In this document: positions 1-11,201 of the stretch, piece by piece | How the letters are laid out: each line of letters opens with the position of its first letter | How positions within the stretch are numbered: position 1 is the stretch's first letter | The notes under the pieces: model-generated | What the model saw: only the letters and a program-made list of their open reading frames with translations | The model's database searches: none | Told to the model about the DNA's origin: nothing | Translations under genes and position numbers: made by a program | From: Cysteiniphilum marinum | Lineage (GTDB): Bacteria; Pseudomonadota; Gammaproteobacteria; Francisellales; Francisellaceae | Assembly: GCF_014857925.1 (NCBI RefSeq) | Contig: NZ_JACYVZ010000029.1 | Span: 1-34,471, forward strand | Direction: 5' to 3' | DNA: 34,471 bases

Positions 1-102
1 TCCCCTAGAAGGGTTGTTGAAGACTACGACGTTGATAGGCTGGCTGTAGAAGTGCAGTAATGTATGAAGCTAACCAGTACTAATTGCCCGAGAGACTTGG
101 TT
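1..102 (+). rRNA. 23S rRNA, 3' end (partial)
   Basis: The first hundred bases match the 3' terminus of bacterial 23S rRNA. The segment 'gaagctaaccagtactaatt' followed by a 'cccgagagacttggtt' tail corresponds to the E. coli end (AACCGGTACTAATGAACCGTGAGGCTTAACC). The 5' part lies outside the window. The exact 3' end is estimated from this alignment by memory and may be off by a few bases. Confidence 0.9.
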
Positions 103-147
103 ATTACTCTATGATAGATTGTTAGAGGTTTCTAAAGAAGCTTAAGA

Positions 148-263
148 TTTTGGCGGTAATAGTGTTTGGGTACCACCTGACTCCATTCCGAACTCAGAAG
201 TGAAACTGAATAACGCCGATGATAGTGTGGCATTCGCCATGTAAAAGTAGGACACCGCCAAAT
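148..263 (+). rRNA. rrf: 5S rRNA
   Basis: The 5' arm TTTGGCGGT (149-157) pairs perfectly with ACCGCCAAA (254-262) to form helix I. Between them are the conserved 5S blocks 'taccacctgactccattccg', 'aactcagaagtgaaac' and 'ccgatgatagtgtgg'. It sits about 45 bases after the 23S end, the usual 23S-5S order. The ends are set from helix I and may be off by one or two bases. Confidence 0.95.
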
Positions 264-311
264 TATTCGACGTTAAAAGACGATGGTACATCGCAAAACA
301 ATACCAATTCA

Positions 312-336
312 AAAGGCTCCTTAGGGAGCCTTTTTT
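312..336 (+). terminator. Rho-independent terminator of the rRNA operon
   Basis: An AAAGGCTCC / GGAGCCTTT stem with a TTAG loop is followed directly by a run of T. It lies about 50 bases after 5S and before gpmI, so it most likely ends the rRNA operon. Confidence 0.9.
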
Positions 337-419
337 GTTTCTATCACTTTAACTACAACTATCTAGCCTTTTGGCTATCGAGCGCATACAATAGATCAAT
401 CTGTTTTTCTGGAGATTTT

Positions 420-1958
420 ATGAAAAAGCAAACGACTGTTTTATTGATACTTGATGGTTGGGGTTATCGTGAAGAAAATAAAGATAATGCCATTAATAAT
501 GCCAATAAACCCAATTGGGGTAGTATTTGGCAACATTCCACGCATACCTTAATTAACGCCTCAGGGTTGATGGTGGGTTTACCACAAGGACAAATGGGTA
601 ATTCGGAAGTTGGGCATATTAATATTGGTTCAGGTCGTATTGTATACCAAGAGCTAACACGGATTGATGAAGCAATTAAAGATAAAAGTTTCTTTGATAA
701 TCATGTGCTCACCAATGCTGTTGATCAAGCCGTGAAAGGTGACAAAACTGTGCATATTATGGGGCTCTTATCGCCAGGTGGCGTGCATTCGCATGAAGAC
801 CATATTATTGCAATGATTAAGCTCGCTGCCGAACGAGGTGCAAAAAAAGTATTCGTTCATGCTTTTTTAGATGGGCGCGATATGCCGCCACGCTCAGCAG
901 AAAGTTCATTGCAAAAAGTTGATGCGTTATTGTCAAAGCTTGGTGTTGGCTATATTGCAAGTGTTAGCGGGCGCTATTATGCAATGGATCGTGATAATCG
1001 TTGGGATCGTGTTGAGAAAGCCTATGATGCGATGACAATAGCCAAAGCAGAGTACACGGCAGATAGTGCTGAAGAAGCATTAAGTATGGCATATGCACGC
1101 AATGAAAATGATGAGTTTGTTAAGCCGACAATCATCAAAAAGCACAATCAGACAGTGACAATCGCTGATGGTGATAGTGTTATATTTATGAATTTCCGCT
1201 CTGATCGTGCGCGCCAATTATCACATGTGTTTACCGATAGTGAGTTTTCTGGCTTTAAGCGCCGAGTTTTTCCTAGAGTGCATTTTGTGACCTTAACAAA
1301 ATATGCTGATGATATTAAAGCACATGTTGCTTACGCACCTGAGAAGCTAACCAATATATTAGGTCAAGTATTGGCAGATCAACATATGACGCAGCTGAGA
1401 ATTGCCGAAACTGAGAAATATGCACATGTGACCTTTTTCTTTAATGGTGGTCAGGAAGTGCCGTTTGTCGGTGAAGATCGTATTTTGGTCCCCTCGCCTA
1501 AAGTGGCTACGTATGATTTGCAGCCTGAGATGAGCGCCTATGAGGTGACGGATAAGCTCGTTGATGCGATTACTGCACAAAAATATGATGTGATTATTTG
1601 TAATTATGCCAACTCTGATATGGTTGGGCATACGGGCAATTATGACGCAGCGGTTAAAGCCATTGAGGTTTTAGATAACTGTCTTGGACGTGTTGCTAAT
1701 GCTGTTCATACTGTCAATGGTAATTTGTTTATTACCGCAGATCACGGTAATGCAGATCAAATGGTTGATCCTGAGACAGGTAAGATGCATACGGCACACA
1801 CCACCAATCCGGTGCCTTTTATTTATCAAGGGAATAAGAAAGCTTCAGTTGCATTAAGCGATGGCAAATTATCGGATATTGCCCCAACGATACTGGCAGT
1901 GATTGGAGTGAAGCAACCTAAAGAGATGACTGGCAAGTCTATTTTAAAGTTTGATTAA
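420..1958 (+). CDS. gpmI: 2,3-bisphosphoglycerate-independent phosphoglycerate mutase
   Basis: This is the cofactor-independent phosphoglycerate mutase of glycolysis and gluconeogenesis, which interconverts 3- and 2-phosphoglycerate in the cytoplasm with two Mn2+ ions. The protein is 512 residues, the usual length. Visible motifs are LLILDGWG at 8-15 (metal-binding Asp12), [10 protein letters not shown] at 57-66 with the phospho-acceptor Ser62, [21 protein letters not shown], and the C-terminal metal cluster around [13 protein letters not shown] and TADHGNAD. I chose the ATG at 420 because GGAG lies just upstream and [15 protein letters not shown] is the normal N-terminus. The same frame is open back to 219, but that part crosses the 5S gene and the terminator. 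serS follows after 21 bases and may be co-transcribed. A TACAAT box at 387-392 may be its -10, but no good -35 is visible. Confidence 0.97.
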   Translation: MKKQTTVLLILDGWGYREENKDNAINNANKPNWGSIWQHSTHTLINASGLMVGLPQGQMGNSEVGHINIGSGRIVYQELTRIDEAIKDKSFFDNHVLTNAVDQAVKGDKTVHIMGLLSPGGVHSHEDHIIAMIKLAAERGAKKVFVHAFLDGRDMPPRSAESSLQKVDALLSKLGVGYIASVSGRYYAMDRDNRWDRVEKAYDAMTIAKAEYTADSAEEALSMAYARNENDEFVKPTIIKKHNQTVTIADGDSVIFMNFRSDRARQLSHVFTDSEFSGFKRRVFPRVHFVTLTKYADDIKAHVAYAPEKLTNILGQVLADQHMTQLRIAETEKYAHVTFFFNGGQEVPFVGEDRILVPSPKVATYDLQPEMSAYEVTDKLVDAITAQKYDVIICNYANSDMVGHTGNYDAAVKAIEVLDNCLGRVANAVHTVNGNLFITADHGNADQMVDPETGKMHTAHTTNPVPFIYQGNKKASVALSDGKLSDIAPTILAVIGVKQPKEMTGKSILKFD

Positions 1959-1979
1959 AAAAATGTGAGTAAAGAGTAA

Positions 1980-4052
<2,073 letters not shown>

Positions 4053-4056
<4 letters not shown>

Positions 4057-5321
4057 TTGTTAATTTGCCTTTGACAGTGTGTTTCTTTAATAAAAAATAA
4101 GCTAAAAACAAAAGCCACTGCAAAAAAGATAATACTAATGCTCAGCATTACCTCATAATTTTGTGTGCTAAAGTGTGTAGAGCTTAATGCTATTTTACTC
4201 AAGGTGATGCCACCTAGTATTTGAATAATCGCAGCACCTAAAACAACACTCATATTGTTAAATGCCATTGCCGTTGCTTCAAGCTTTCTGGGTACGTTTT
4301 CAACCACAACGCTAAAAGAAATGGCTTGAGCGCCTGTGGCAAATCCAAATAAGAAAAACAACAAATAATATACATGTAAATGTAAATTCGGTAGCCAAAC
4401 GATAATAGATGAGGCAATCACACCTATTAATGCAGCTATATAAAGGACGGGCTTACGTTTACGCATTAAGTCTGAGCATAATCCTAATATTGGACTGCCA
4501 AGCCCCATCCCAAGCCAAATAAATTGAATCGCAGAGCTTGCTGAGATTTGCGAGTAGCCCATGCTGACCAAGTAGCTAGAGCCATATAGTGAGCCAAACA
4601 ACTCAGCAGCTGGATAGATGAAAAAGGCAAAAATAGCGATGATAATAATTTGGCGATATCTAAAAAGTGATAACGTCTGCAGTGCGACTTCTTTAATTGA
4701 TAGGATGTTTTTTGTTGATTGACGGTCACGTGCAAATATCAAAAATATAACAGACAATATAATGCCTGCAACGGTTATGCAATAAAAAACAATGCGCCAT
4801 TGATAATCCACCGATTCAAGTGCGTAAGCTAAGGGTACGTTGGAGAGAATAGGACCAATTACGCCAAGAATCTGAGTCATACCAACCACAAGACCTAGGA
4901 TGCGGTGTGGAAACCAGTCAAGCACGATCTTAAGAAGTAGGATAAAAGCAAAGGCTGAGCCAAAGCCAATAAAAAATCGACCGATAAATGCGGAATAAAA
5001 GCTTGAGGCAAAGCTAAAGACCAAAACGCCAATAGCACACCATAAAATAGCAAAAGTCCCCACCTTGCGTACGCCAAAGCGATCCAAAATAATGCCTACC
5101 GGAATTTGCATCACTGAATAGGCAATCGCGTAGGCGGCACCTATTAGGCTTAATTGTTCAGGTGTAATGTGTAAGCTGTTGGCAAATGCATTGTGTGGCA
5201 TCGCATTTAAAGAGTCGAGCGAGGTACGTGCAAAGTACTCATAGATAAAGAAGAGGCTGCCAAGCAGAAATAAAAAACACCCAAAAAAGGTAACCCTTTG
5301 TGGGCGCTGGTCAGTAGTCAT
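4053..5321 (-). CDS. MFS transporter, 12 transmembrane segments
   Basis: A 422-residue, strongly hydrophobic inner-membrane protein with about twelve helices in two halves, typical of the major facilitator superfamily. The MFS loop 2-3 signature is seen as GIILDRFGVRKVG, and a related loop at the start of the second half reads GLCSDLMRKRKP. The general layout recalls the family that includes D-galactonate transporters and the Legionella/Francisella phagosomal transporters, but I cannot name a substrate. The start at 5321 has only a weak ribosome-binding site. The gene stands alone on the minus strand between two plus-strand genes. Its stop codon overlaps that of the PhzF-like gene, with no hairpin terminator between the two. 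Confidence 0.9.
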
Positions 5322-5437
5322 AAGAAGATACTTGTTATATGAATTTTTAGTGTGCGTAAGTTTAGCAGATATTGAATTTGAAATGCACCCTAAACTGGCG
5401 CCACTAAGCTGATCATATTTTTGTGTGAGAGGCTTTG

Positions 5438-5465
5438 TTGAATCTCATCTTAGGCGTGCTACAAT
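5438..5465 (+). promoter_or_regulatory. Sigma-70 promoter with extended -10 for the flavodoxin-like gene
   Basis: TTGAAT (5438-5443), a 16-base spacer and TACAAT (5460-5465) preceded by TGC, a good extended -10. The predicted transcript start is near 5472, which rules out the upstream in-frame ATG at 5425 and supports a start at 5485 or 5503. Confidence 0.6.
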
Positions 5466-5502
5466 GCCAATACTTTATTTAAGAATGAATATCATTTTTA
5501 AC

Positions 5503-6075
5503 ATGAAAAATGTAGCAATCGTTTATTACAGTGGTTATGGCCATACTAAGAAGGTAGCAGAGCATATTAGGATGGGTGCCAATGCTTCCAAAGAAGTGCA
5601 TGCGGTGCTTATTAGTGTTGATGAGCTGCAAGATGTCGATGCCCTTAATGATTACGAAGCGATTATATTTGGTGCGCCAACGTATATGGGTTCAGTGCCA
5701 TACCAGTTCAAAAAATTTATGGATGATGCATCAAAAGTTTGGCTAAAAAAAGGCTGGAAAGACAAGCTTGCTGCTGGATTTACCAATTCAGGCTCTCTAA
5801 GTGGTGATAAGTTTAACGTATTAATGCAGTTATGCACCTTTGCTTGTCAGCATGGTATGTTGTGGTTGTCATTGGGTATTGATAATACTTCTGGGCAAAA
5901 TGAGCATCATAGTGGGCATTTGGAAGCACTTAATCGCATGGGCGGATCTTTGGGGCTCATGACGCAGTCAGAAAATGACTCGCCGGAAGTAACACCTCCG
6001 ATTGGTGACAAAAAAACAGCTGAGTTATTTGGGCGACGCATCGCAGAGTATGTGATTTTGTTGGCAAAAAGGTAA
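5503..6075 (+). CDS. Flavodoxin-like / WrbA-like NAD(P)H:quinone oxidoreductase
   Basis: A 190-residue protein with a flavodoxin fold. The N-terminal strand and FMN phosphate loop read VAIVYYSGYGHTKKVAEHI. The second FMN-contact region is IIFGAPTYMGSVPYQFKKFMD, followed by the Gly/Ser-rich AAGFTNSGSLSGDK strand and loop. This resembles the WrbA / NADPH-dependent FMN reductase group, whose proteins reduce quinones by two electrons. The exact substrate is not determinable. ATG 5503 gives the standard N-terminus; ATG 5485, six codons earlier, is possible, and neither has a strong Shine-Dalgarno site. It is a single-gene unit behind its own promoter. Its last 51 bases overlap the 3' end of the convergent sulfurtransferase gene. 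Confidence 0.88.
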   Translation: MKNVAIVYYSGYGHTKKVAEHIRMGANASKEVHAVLISVDELQDVDALNDYEAIIFGAPTYMGSVPYQFKKFMDDASKVWLKKGWKDKLAAGFTNSGSLSGDKFNVLMQLCTFACQHGMLWLSLGIDNTSGQNEHHSGHLEALNRMGGSLGLMTQSENDSPEVTPPIGDKKTAELFGRRIAEYVILLAKR

Positions 6076-6886
6076 TTGCAGTTTTTTATTACCCCACTCA
6101 CTCCATGATCCATCGTAAACGCTGATATTGCGATAACCAACAATCTTTGCAGCGGCCGCCAATATACAAGCAGTGACACCTGAACCACATGTAAAAATAA
6201 GTGGTTGTTGTAAATTAGGTGCGTAAGTGGCAAACATTGCTGCTAAGGTTTCTTTGGATTTAAAGCAGCCTTGATCAAGGACACTGGCGTAGTGCATATT
6301 AATGGATTGTGGGATATGGCCTGAGTTTAGGTTGTCACGTGCCTCGGGTTCTTGTGCGCTAAAGCGTGCGGGTGATCTTGCATCAAAGACAATGGCGGAC
6401 TTACTATCTAAATTATTTAATATGTGCTCTTTGTCACAAAAGCATCCATTTGTTAGCGTGGCTGTAAAATATTCTGTAGTGGCTGTGATATAGCTAATTG
6501 TCGTTGGTAGCTTATCATTAAGCCACTGTGGCAAACCAACCATCTAGGATATAAATATTATGATGTTCCATCGCTTTAAACATCCACCAACAGCGCGCAC
6601 TCGAGTAAATGCCATTTTGGTCATAGACCACGATTATACTATCGTTATGGATGCCAAGTTTTGCTGCCGCAAGGGCAAAGTCTTGAGCTTGAGGCAATGT
6701 GTGTGGCAAAGAATTATTTAAGTCGCTAAAGTGTTGCTTCAAATCAAAATAGCGACTTTGTGGAATAAATGAGGCACTACACTTTTTATCGGTGAGTGTC
6801 GCATCAAGGATAACGAGCTGTGGTAGATTTAAGTTGTTATGGAGCCACTCTGTGCTAACAAAAGTTGTTTCTTTAAGATGTAGCAT
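6025..6886 (-). pseudogene. sseA: 3-mercaptopyruvate sulfurtransferase (SseA type), split by a frameshift
   Basis: Two overlapping minus-strand frames together make one two-domain rhodanese. The N-terminal part (6886 down to 6518) runs to NIYILDG and then reads off frame into WFATVA and a stop. The C-terminal part (6543 down to 6025) picks up GLPQWLNDKLP. Removing one T from the coding strand near 6538 restores ILDGGLPQWL, the normal rhodanese domain junction, and an enzyme of about 286 residues, the usual SseA length. The active-site loop CGSGVTA (Cys near 233 of the repaired protein) and DGSWSEWG are intact. Intact enzymes of this family transfer sulfur from 3-mercaptopyruvate. It is either a fresh pseudogene or a sequencing error. 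An ATG lies at the break (6541-6543) but has no ribosome-binding site. It overlaps the upstream hydrolase gene by 14 bases, so the two are probably one operon. Confidence 0.85.
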
Positions 6887-7685
6887 GATTAAGTATCCAG
6901 TCCAAAATAATTTTATTAATTTGCTCAGGTTCTTCTAATGGCGCAAAGTGCCCGCTTTTGCTCATGCTCACATATGTGATGTTTTTAATGTTTTGATAAA
7001 AGCTAATACTGCTGTCAGCATCAACAATTTTATCCTCAGGTGAGGTGACTAATAGTGTTGGAATGTTGAGGTTGTCTGCATTTTCAATATCATGCATCCC
7101 TAAGTTTAACTTTTTTATTACCTCTAAATCATTAGTTTTTCCGGCATTGACTTGCTCATCAATAAGTGTTTTTTGTGTATCGGCGTGGAAGCCTGAGGAT
7201 GCGAAAAATTGATTCATGTTGTCACGGATGCTTTCTAAGACATCAAGAGGTTGATTCCAAAAGGCAAAATTTTCAGCATCAAGCTTGGTGCATGGCGATG
7301 GGCTGATGAGTATAAGCTGAGTAATATTAAGGCTTAAGCTATATTTTTGAGCGGTTGCATAAGCATATGCGCCACCTCGTGAATGTCCAATGATAATATT
7401 ATGAGCGCTACCCAACTTTGAAATAACATGGGCAATATCGTTAACATATTCATCAAGCGTGTAAGGGTTTGTCATGTTGCTTTTAATAACAGGACTCTGT
7501 CCATGTCCTGGCAAGTCTAGTGTAATGACATTAAAAAACTGCTTGAAAAATACTAATTGGTGATACCATTGCGTTTGGTTACCACCCATTCCATGTATAA
7601 ATGTCAGTGTTATTGGGCTGTTGTGGTGAGCGTAATAATGGCAATTTATCTCGCGATTATCGCGAAGAATTTTTTTCAGCGTCAT
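6873..7685 (-). CDS. Alpha/beta-fold hydrolase
   Basis: A 270-residue soluble alpha/beta hydrolase. The oxyanion-hole loop HGMGGN is at 31-36, the nucleophile elbow GHSRGG at 100-105 (Ser102), the acid is probably Asp218 in TSPEDKIVD, and the catalytic His is His246 in KSGHFAPLEEPEQ, in the usual order. DLPGHGQS at 57-64 is also typical. The family covers esterases, lipases, peroxidases and C-C hydrolases, and the substrate cannot be told. The start at 7685 has AAGGA upstream. It lies 68 bases after gltA in the same direction and overlaps the sulfurtransferase gene downstream. Confidence 0.9.
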   Translation of the reverse strand: MTLKKILRDNREINCHYYAHHNSPITLTFIHGMGGNQTQWYHQLVFFKQFFNVITLDLPGHGQSPVIKSNMTNPYTLDEYVNDIAHVISKLGSAHNIIIGHSRGGAYAYATAQKYSLSLNITQLILISPSPCTKLDAENFAFWNQPLDVLESIRDNMNQFFASSGFHADTQKTLIDEQVNAGKTNDLEVIKKLNLGMHDIENADNLNIPTLLVTSPEDKIVDADSSISFYQNIKNITYVSMSKSGHFAPLEEPEQINKIILDWILNHATS

Positions 7686-7706
7686 GAGTTGTCCTTAACT
7701 TATGTT

Positions 7707-7723
7707 GGCTATAAAACATAGCC
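7707..7723 (-). other. Short hairpin between gltA and the hydrolase gene
   Basis: GGCTAT / ATAGCC with a 5-base loop lies 30-47 bases after the gltA stop. No T-run follows it on the minus strand, so it is more likely a 3'-end stabiliser or processing site than a full terminator. Confidence 0.4.
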
Positions 7724-7753
7724 TAGAAAGCGTAATATAGAGCTAATCAATAA

Positions 7754-9025
7754 TTACGGAAGGTCTCTTTTGTTTTCGCCGATATAAAGTTGACGAGGAC
7801 GTCCAATTTTCATTGCGGGATCATTGTACATTTCTAAATACTGAGAAATCCAACCAGAAGTGCGAGCCAATGCAAAAATTGGCGTATACATATAAGTTGG
7901 GATATCTAGTGCTTTTAAAATGATGCCTGAGTAGAAGTCCACATTCGGGAATAATTTTCTTTCAATAAAGTAGCTGTCATTTAATGCGATTGACTCAAGT
8001 TTCTTGGCAATGTGCAGTAATGGATTGTCACTGTCGCCCATTTGATTAAGGATGCTTTCACATGCTTTTTTCATGGCTGTTGCACGTGGATCAGTATTTT
8101 TGTATACGCGATGTCCGAAGCCCATCAATCGAAATGGATCCTCTTTGTCTTTAGCGCGCTCAATAAATTTCTCAATGTTGCTTACATCACCAATTTGCTC
8201 AAGCATCTTAACAACTGCTTCATTAGCACCGCCGTGTGCCGGTCCCCAAAGAGCTGCAATGCCTGCAACAATAGCGGCATACGGGTCAGTACCTGTGGAC
8301 CCAGCAAGACGTACAGTTGAAGTAGATGCGTTTTGCTCGTGATCAGCGTGCAATATGAAAATCGTATCCATAGCACGTGCGGCTAATGGATCTGGCTGAT
8401 AGTTTTCATTATCGGCGAACATCATATATAAGAAATTCTCAGCATATGAAAAAGATTTCTTAGGCGCCATAAAAGGTAAGCCATTACGGTGGCGATAAGT
8501 CATTGCAACTAATGTTGGAATACGGGCAATGATTTTTTCTGCCATTGCTATTTGTTGCTGAGGATCTTTCTTATTCATTGTTTTTTGATTTTCTGCAGAC
8601 ATGACACTCACTGCTGCCATCAAAGCAGCCATTGGGTGGACATCTTGTGGAAATGCCTTGATTGTATGCGCAATATGATCACATGCAGGCATGTGATCTA
8701 AGATGCGTTGACTAAATGCATTAACTTCATTAGTGCTTGGTAGTTTATCATTTAATAAGGCATAGCAAAGGTTCATATAATGTGATTTTTCAACCCATTG
8801 TTCAATAGGGTAACCGCGATGTAAAAGCACGCCTTGATTGCCGTTAATATAAGTGATTTTTGACCAACACGCTGCGGTTGAGAGAAAGCCTGGGTCATAC
8901 GTGAATAAACCTTCTTTAACCAAAGAAGAAACATCAACAGTTTGTTGACCTAATACAGGGGTGTGAACTGGCAGGGTTAGTGATAAATTTTTGTGTTGGA
9001 TGTTTAAAACAGCAGTTTCAGACAT
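7754..9025 (-). CDS. gltA: Citrate synthase
   Basis: This enzyme condenses oxaloacetate with acetyl-CoA at the entry to the TCA cycle. The 423-residue protein has the features of the type II, NADH-sensitive hexameric gram-negative group: HADHEQNASTSTVRLAGSTG with the first active-site His, GPAHGGANEAV, GFGHRVYKNTDPRA with the second His and an Arg, and PNVDFYSGI with the catalytic Asp. The start is the ATG at 9025, which has GGAGA five bases upstream. The frame stays open to 9049 with earlier Met codons, but these lack a ribosome-binding site. A long leader (about 110 bases) separates it from a consensus promoter. That leader contains TGTGACATAGATCAACA on the plus strand, which weakly resembles a CRP/FNR-type site. 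Confidence 0.97.
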   Translation of the reverse strand: MSETAVLNIQHKNLSLTLPVHTPVLGQQTVDVSSLVKEGLFTYDPGFLSTAACWSKITYINGNQGVLLHRGYPIEQWVEKSHYMNLCYALLNDKLPSTNEVNAFSQRILDHMPACDHIAHTIKAFPQDVHPMAALMAAVSVMSAENQKTMNKKDPQQQIAMAEKIIARIPTLVAMTYRHRNGLPFMAPKKSFSYAENFLYMMFADNENYQPDPLAARAMDTIFILHADHEQNASTSTVRLAGSTGTDPYAAIVAGIAALWGPAHGGANEAVVKMLEQIGDVSNIEKFIERAKDKEDPFRLMGFGHRVYKNTDPRATAMKKACESILNQMGDSDNPLLHIAKKLESIALNDSYFIERKLFPNVDFYSGIILKALDIPTYMYTPIFALARTSGWISQYLEMYNDPAMKIGRPRQLYIGENKRDLP

Positions 9026-9142
9026 GTTGATCTCCATGATTGAGCACATTTAAACAGCACAAAACGCTACTGTGACATAGATCAACAAGAGTGTTTTCGT
9101 GTTGCTTTAGTTTGTGCAGGTAAGTAAAAATTCTTGAGGCAC

Positions 9143-9171
9143 ATTTAAGCTTATATCCCCACGGTTGTCAA
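9143..9171 (-). promoter_or_regulatory. Sigma-70 promoter of gltA
   Basis: Read on the minus strand: a perfect TTGACA (9171-9166), a 17-base spacer and TTAAAT (9148-9143). The transcript would begin near 9136 and give a leader of about 110 bases before the gltA ATG. Confidence 0.7.
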
Positions 9172-9207
9172 ATAAAGACACCCAAAGATTGGAAGGAATG
9201 GTAAGTC

Positions 9208-9543
9208 TTATATGGCGTGTGCAGATGATGATTTTGGTAATGCAATCGTACCAATAAAGCCAATGATGCTTGCAATAAGTTGTAAGATCATGCTTTTTTC
9301 AAGTCCACCGATTGAGAAGCTTGCGGTAATGATGGCTAGAATAAACGTGATAACAAATATCGTGCTTACTGTTGATTTGGTGTTGGCGAATGTTAGGAAG
9401 CCTAAGAGTAGTGAGACGACAGATAAGATAATCCCCCAAATACCTATTGCAATTGAATAGCCCATTAGTGTCGCTGCAAAAATAACACCTAAAATACTTG
9501 CGATAACAACGAGAATAGATCCAATATTTTTAATGCCTTTCAT
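9208..9543 (-). CDS. Small membrane protein with four predicted helices, function unknown
   Basis: A 111-residue hydrophobic protein that I do not recognise as a named family. Four stretches look membrane-spanning: about residues 6-25, 28-51, 58-78 and 85-102. Short loops separate them, the N-terminus is basic (MKGIKN), and a polar SSSAHAI tail ends the protein. The start at 9543 is supported by AGGAG upstream; the frame extends to 9573 but without a site. No charged residues lie within the helices, so a transporter mechanism is not suggested. It lies between rpoS and gltA, all on the minus strand, with its own possible promoter. Confidence 0.75.
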   Translation of the reverse strand: MKGIKNIGSILVVIASILGVIFAATLMGYSIAIGIWGIILSVVSLLLGFLTFANTKSTVSTIFVITFILAIITASFSIGGLEKSMILQLIASIIGFIGTIALPKSSSAHAI

Positions 9544-9619
9544 AATATTTCTCCTGATAAATGGTATGAACAAAATGCTTCCTTTGCATCATGTGCTCAA
9601 GAAGTTAGAGTCAGTCTAT

Positions 9620-9648
9620 TCTTTATCAGTGCTTGCTAGAAATGACAA
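9620..9648 (-). promoter_or_regulatory. Possible sigma-70 promoter for the four-helix membrane protein
   Basis: On the minus strand: TTGTCA (9648-9643), a 17-base spacer and TAAAGA (9625-9620). It lies about 75 bases before the AGGAG-led start at 9543. The -10 is weak. Confidence 0.35.
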
Positions 9649-9680
9649 AATTTTATCAAAGCTATAATATTGATTTATAA

Positions 9681-10724
9681 TTATTGTTTAGAGAATAGAT
9701 TGGCATCAATGTTATTAGCCGCAGCAATTACTTTTAGGCGGCGTAATGCATCAACCTGAATTTGACGTACGCGCTCACGCGTCAGCCCAATTTGTGAGCC
9801 TGTTTCTTCTAACGTCTGGATATCATAGCCGCGTAGACCAAAACGCATTGATAACACAGCGCGTTGATTGTCGCTTAACTCATCAAGCCATTGATCAATA
9901 AACTTTGCGGCCTTTTGATGTAAGTGAATGTCTTCAGGGTCGCCTGTTTGCTCATCGGCAATGGTTTCAAGCATGCTGCGATTAGAATCATCGTAAGCAT
10001 CATCCAGTGAATCCATCGGTACGGTTGAGGTGAGAATTTTGCGGATATCTTCAACAGGGCGATCAATAAATTCAGCAATTTCTTCAGGAGAGGGCTCGTG
10101 ATCAAGAAGCTTGGTCAGCTCTGTTGCTGCACGTAAATAAACATTGAGTTCTTTTAATATATGAACAGGAACGCGAATTGTGCGTTGGTGATTTAATAGT
10201 GCGCGTTCAATATTCTGACGTATCCACCAAGTGGCATAGGTTGAGAAGCGCCAACCTAATTCAGGGTCGAATTTCTCAACAGCACGAATTAAACCAAGAT
10301 TGCCTTCAGCAATCAAATCTAGAAAGCTTAAGCTGTTACCACGTGGCTTATAACGTTTGGCAATTTTCACAACAAGACGTAAATTACTTTCAATCATGAT
10401 GTTCTTTGCTTTTAAATCGCCTTTTTGTACCTTTTGAGCATAATAGAACTCCTCATCTTTTGTTAGTAAAGGTCTAAAACCAATATCAACAAGGTACATG
10501 CGCGTGGCGTCATTGTCTGTGTGTGAGAAGTCATGGGCCCCAATCTCTGCATTATTAAATGCGCTGTTATCTTCATCATTATCATCATCAATAGAACTAT
10601 CTAGTGCATAACTAGTGTTCTTGGCATCGTCATTGTCGTTATCTTCAATATAGTCATTTGTGAGTGTGTTAATGACATTATTTGCTTTGTCATCAAACTT
10701 ATTTTGCTTATCTGGCTGTAACAC
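9681..10724 (-). CDS. rpoS: RNA polymerase sigma factor RpoS (sigma-38)
   Basis: A group 2 sigma-70 factor of 347 residues, the general stress / stationary-phase sigma factor. After an Asp/Asn-rich N-terminus (about 10-70) come region 1.2 ([21 protein letters not shown]), region 2 ([16 protein letters not shown], then [17 protein letters not shown]), region 3 ([29 protein letters not shown]), and the region 4 helix-turn-helix ([17 protein letters not shown]). [10 protein letters not shown] and LDHEPS distinguish RpoS from RpoD and RpoH. Translation starts at GTG (10724-10722), with AAGGAGA six bases upstream. Compared with E. coli RpoS, two residues (NS) are inserted after RYKPRG in region 2. 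A dyad ACCATA-GA-TATGGT (10745-10758) sits just upstream of the ribosome-binding site. No downstream terminator is visible. Confidence 0.93.
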   Translation of the reverse strand: MLQPDKQNKFDDKANNVINTLTNDYIEDNDNDDAKNTSYALDSSIDDDNDEDNSAFNNAEIGAHDFSHTDNDATRMYLVDIGFRPLLTKDEEFYYAQKVQKGDLKAKNIMIESNLRLVVKIAKRYKPRGNSLSFLDLIAEGNLGLIRAVEKFDPELGWRFSTYATWWIRQNIERALLNHQRTIRVPVHILKELNVYLRAATELTKLLDHEPSPEEIAEFIDRPVEDIRKILTSTVPMDSLDDAYDDSNRSMLETIADEQTGDPEDIHLHQKAAKFIDQWLDELSDNQRAVLSMRFGLRGYDIQTLEETGSQIGLTRERVRQIQVDALRRLKVIAAANNIDANLFSKQ

Positions 10725-11201
10725 GTCTATCTCCTTATTACCCTACCATAGATATGGTTAGAATTATTGTGATCAAAAGGGTGGCATACTATGCGTTTGT
10801 TTTTTGTGGTTTCACTGCATAGCAACCCAATTGATGACTTCTTTAACATTATCGCAACAACATCTCATACGCGAAAGAGCAGAATGATGAATCTGCTGTA
10901 GGCTATATGATTAAAGTGTTATCAGATATTCTTATGTCCTTGTCGGTAATTATCGTACCCTTAATATAAATAAGATGGCAAGCCTGATAGTGGATCTCTG
11001 TAGAAGTATTTATTTTGCTGTCATGATTCGATTTATAAATGATCTTTTTTGTGTCTTTATTTATTCTTTGATGTATCACCAATCAAGAGATCTTAGTGAG
11101 TTGTGCTAGATTATCCCTAATAAGTCCGATATGATTGGACAATTACTTTATATATCAGACGAAGGCTTCAAAGCCTCGTTACTTTGAATGTTTTGAGGAT
11201 T
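10725..11201. other. 477-base non-coding gap between rpoS and the sensor kinase
   Basis: No credible coding frame is visible. It holds the rpoS leader with the dyad at 10745-10758; a hairpin AGCAGA / TCTGCT (10878-10897, 8-base loop); an imperfect dyad GTCCGAT-ATG-ATTGGAC (11124-11140); and a short hairpin AGGCT-TCAA-AGCCT (11163-11176) just before the kinase start. The divergent promoters of rpoS and the kinase must lie here, but I cannot pick convincing -35/-10 pairs. Confidence 0.6.

Noticed and set aside
219-419. N-terminal extension of gpmI
   Set aside because: The open frame passes through the 5S rRNA end and the rRNA terminator. ATG 420 has the ribosome site and the family N-terminus.
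5425-5502. Upstream start for the flavodoxin-like gene
   Set aside because: The extension lies over the predicted promoter (-35 and -10) and does not match the family N-terminus.
8042-8376. Several 60-96 codon frames on both strands within gltA
   Set aside because: Out-of-frame shadows of the citrate synthase gene, which has all catalytic motifs in the chosen frame.
9068-9085. CRP/FNR-like site in the gltA leader
   Set aside because: Only one half-site (TGTGA) is good. It lies downstream of the promoter, so it is mentioned under gltA but not listed as a site.
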